Positions 39,079 to 41,207 of a stretch of 41,207 bases of DNA are shown here, one piece after another. The stretch is taken from contig JACQBR010000009.1 in the NCBI GenBank assembly GCA_016194335.1, positions 1-41,207 of the forward strand, written 5' to 3'. Under the pieces are notes generated by a model that saw nothing but the letters and a program-made list of their open reading frames with translations, searched no databases and had not been told where the DNA came from. The position numbers and the translations under genes are program-made. Each line of letters begins with the position of its first letter. Position 1 is the first letter of the stretch. This DNA comes from Microcaldota archaeon. GTDB lineage: Archaea > Micrarchaeota > Micrarchaeia > Norongarragalinales > UBA97.

Positions 39079-39147
39079 TTTATAAGTACCTCTCAAAGTT
39101 AGTTGATGGATGGAAACAGTCTAGTCTATGGCAGGTATAACGTATGA
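39079..39147 (+). promoter_or_regulatory. TATA box and 13-codon leader ORF of the DUF4209 gene
   Basis: TTTATAAGTACC is followed about 25 bp later by ATG 39106, which opens MDGNSLVYGRYNV and stops at TGA 39145-39147. The stop overlaps the next ATG (39144) as ATGA. A leaderless mRNA would therefore translate a short leader peptide coupled to the main gene. A similar unit lies at 37926. Confidence 0.45.
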
Positions 39148-40907
39148 AAATAATCGACAAAGAACTTGGTGAAGTTCTGGTGGGTTTAGATAAACTTGAG
39201 CTAGAGGAATATTTTCCTTACGAAAAAGAAAAACTACTAGGTGAAGCAGCGAAGACTTTTGATTTAGCTCACAATCAACAAGATCTTGATTTAATTCGAT
39301 TGGAACGGATGCTACTCAACAATACTATTGCTTTAGGTGTTGGCGTCATTTCTGATAAATGGGCGTATATTTCAACGTCAGATAAAATCAATCAAAAGTT
39401 CTCTTTCTGGAAATATGATCAACTCGCCGTAGATTACTTTAAAGAACGGTTGGAAATGCAAATCCCTCCATTAGCTCAAGCTAGAATTAGTTTCTATCTT
39501 TGGACTGCAACAAAGAATTTTGATTATGCAATTGCTGCAATCAATAAGTTCATGGAAGCTATCTATTCGCACGCTGTAACTCCAGGTTTCGAGTTCCAAA
39601 GAACTAGTTTTGAGGTTGGAAAATTCATGCTGCACTTCCTTAAGTGCCTGAACAGAAAATCAGATTTAAAGGCGAGTTATTTGCTTTTGTGCGAAAAAAT
39701 AGTCGAAGAGATACGGAATAAAGAGCCTGGCAGTATTTGGTTAAGAAATTGGATCCAAACGACTTTAACTCTCTACGTATATTTGTGGCCGGATTTTTCT
39801 GATTTAGAAAAAGAAAGCGCTCTCAAACTAATCAATTTTTGTGAATCTAAGGCTGATGGGTGCGTTAGTGCTAAAGAATTTGATGGTGCTATTCAGTGGG
39901 AAGTCCTCGTTGAACATTTTGGAAAAGAAACCAGAAGCCAAGATTTGTTCGAAAAAGCTAGGAGAAATCACTTGTCGTTTCTTATTGCTAAAGCCGAAGC
40001 ACTTCCAGTTTCAATACTTAAATCATCCGCCTATGAATCTGCTATTAGGTATATGAACCTAAATGCGATAAGGGATGAAAAAATAGGAGTTAACCTAATG
40101 CCTGATTTCGAGCGTGCTTCAGAAGCTTCTAAGATAGAATTCAAGGAAGTGAGAACTAGTGTGGAAATACCCCAAGCTAGCGTAGATCAAGAACTGGAAA
40201 GAATATGCGGTAGTACTACTGGGACGGCTTTACTAGAACTTTTAGCAGAATATCTGATTCCTTCCAAATCACAAGTCGAAAAACAAGCTAACCTTTCTGA
40301 AGGTTCTCTTGCTTACATCTTACCTACAGTTATACAGTACGCTGGCCACACGTCAGCTCCAATCACTAGTCTTGAGGATAAACATAGACTTGAAATGTTA
40401 AAATCGGCTTCGCTTATCTTGCAGTTTAATACCGTGATATTGCAAGGGGCAATGGAAAAATATAAAATAACTGATGCCACTTTCAAAACTGAAATAGACG
40501 AATCAAATATAGGTGATAATTCGAAGAGTTTGTTAAAATACGGCGTGGAGAAGCACTTTTCAGGCGATTACGTTTCCTCCAATCACGTTCTAGTTCTGCA
40601 AATAGAAGAACTAATGCGACAAGAAGTTCGAAGGAGAGGTAAGTCAACTAGTAAGTTTAGCTCTGATGACTCTGCAATAAATTTAAAACTATTGGGTGAA
40701 CTCGTAAGCACGCAAGAGATAATAGCCGTATTTGGAGAAGATTTTTGTCATGCAATAGGCGCATATTACTCGAATCCTAGAAACCATAATCTGAGAAACA
40801 GACTCGGTCACGGTGTAATGGAGATAAGTGATTTTAATAGAATAAATTCGTTGGTCACATTATTCGTGATTGTGTTTATTCTCTCAAAAACCAAAGAAAC
40901 TATTTAA
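39144..40907 (+). CDS. DUF4209/HEPN-type protein
   Basis: This is a 587-residue, largely helical protein, AT-rich compared with the rest of the window. The C-terminal 100 residues show NLRNRLGHGVMEISDFNRIN followed by a hydrophobic helix. RNxxxHG is the conserved motif of DUF4209 and matches the R-x4-H RNase signature of the HEPN superfamily. The N-terminal 400 residues are repeat-like helices without a recognised family. It is divergent from a ParA/MinD ATPase. A toxin or antiviral RNase is a reasonable inference, unproven. Confidence 0.7.
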   Translation: MKIIDKELGEVLVGLDKLELEEYFPYEKEKLLGEAAKTFDLAHNQQDLDLIRLERMLLNNTIALGVGVISDKWAYISTSDKINQKFSFWKYDQLAVDYFKERLEMQIPPLAQARISFYLWTATKNFDYAIAAINKFMEAIYSHAVTPGFEFQRTSFEVGKFMLHFLKCLNRKSDLKASYLLLCEKIVEEIRNKEPGSIWLRNWIQTTLTLYVYLWPDFSDLEKESALKLINFCESKADGCVSAKEFDGAIQWEVLVEHFGKETRSQDLFEKARRNHLSFLIAKAEALPVSILKSSAYESAIRYMNLNAIRDEKIGVNLMPDFERASEASKIEFKEVRTSVEIPQASVDQELERICGSTTGTALLELLAEYLIPSKSQVEKQANLSEGSLAYILPTVIQYAGHTSAPITSLEDKHRLEMLKSASLILQFNTVILQGAMEKYKITDATFKTEIDESNIGDNSKSLLKYGVEKHFSGDYVSSNHVLVLQIEELMRQEVRRRGKSTSKFSSDDSAINLKLLGELVSTQEIIAVFGEDFCHAIGAYYSNPRNHNLRNRLGHGVMEISDFNRINSLVTLFVIVFILSKTKETI

Positions 40908-41207
40908 GTGCTTCAGACACTTCTTTCTGTCGCCGCATTCAACTCAAAACAAGAAATCATTAATAACTGGGCTTTGGAGGATTAGTTTTGGTGGTTATAA
41001 CGTTCGGTTTCGGTCTATTATCAAAGTGTGAAATAGGGGCTTCGCCCCTATAACCCCTTCGTCAGTGTTTTGCTCGGCGGCTACTCCCCGCCCCTGTGGC
41101 GGGGCTTCTACGCCGCCTCGCTTAATGCTTTATACGGCATGAAACTCGTCTAGCGCGGTTTGGCGGTGGTCTTGCTTGCGCACGTATTGGCGTACTTGTT
41201 CTGCAGT
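40908..41207. other. structured right-end region without a gene
   Basis: No supportable ORF is seen. ATAGGGGC-TTC-GCCCCTAT (41033-41051) is a perfect 8-bp hairpin. CCCCGCC-CCTGT-GGCGGGG (41086-41104) is nested in an outer GGCGGC/GCCGCC stem (41076-41117). CTTTATAC near 41129 looks like a TATA box pointing right. Base composition returns to GC-rich, so the island probably ends here. Confidence 0.5.

Noticed and set aside
37848-41207. Duplicate of the tRNA-Gly 3' end as a right attachment site
   Set aside because: No repeat of CGATTCCCGGCGGCCGC is visible up to the window edge; the junction may lie outside.

Overview
The window is archaeal. It carries RpoK, an intein-bearing RadA, archaeal DnaG, Hjc, Trm5, a DUF63 membrane protein, archaeal NMN adenylyltransferase, a beta-CASP (CPSF-type) nuclease, TATA-box promoters with many leaderless starts, and a tRNA gene without an encoded CCA end. 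The base composition is fairly GC-rich, genes are compact, there are many small membrane proteins, and GTG/TTG starts are frequent. I favour a small-genome (DPANN-like, e.g. Diapherotrites/Micrarchaeota-type) archaeon, but the lineage is inference and no marker here is decisive.

Layout. 1-5.1 kb: beta-CASP nuclease, a transglutaminase-fold protein, an alpha/beta hydrolase, a small XRE regulator/DUF2178 membrane pair, rpoK and an NFACT-N protein lacking its usual C-terminal half. 5.2-10.2 kb: PRC-barrel protein, small membrane proteins, a flavodoxin-like protein, a lipoprotein, and an ArsR / SHOCT / DsrE / OsmC redox-type operon. 10.2-18.6 kb: DUF63, trm5, a frameshifted Nudix gene, a tandem pair of TM-plus-helix proteins, the 5S rRNA, a class V aminotransferase, nadM and pyrG. 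18.7-21.4 kb: six consecutive small membrane-protein genes on the minus strand, at least four of them paralogues sharing an exactly spaced motif. 21.5-24.2 kb: bifunctional NAD(P)HX repair enzyme, an ORF apparently interrupted by a repeat, and a PadR regulator. 24.2-32.7 kb: three toxin-antitoxin loci (one with a frameshifted toxin), two Cys-rich genes, radA with two inteins, a broken J-domain/ankyrin gene and hjc. 33-37.7 kb: small Toprim protein, dnaG, a HAD-like protein and a surface transglutaminase.

37.8-41.2 kb: tRNA-Gly(GCC), then an AT-rich island with a ParA/MinD-type ATPase divergent from a large DUF4209/HEPN-type protein. Its composition and promoter repeats differ from the rest, which suggests acquired, possibly defensive, DNA.

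The most novel structure is (i) the operon of paralogous two-TM proteins and (ii) a family of about 91-97 bp twin-hairpin elements: four near-identical copies plus one diverged relative that keeps the hairpin bases but has a different, still self-complementary, distal stem. Several genes are frameshifted in or near C/G homopolymers, which could be real decay or assembly error.
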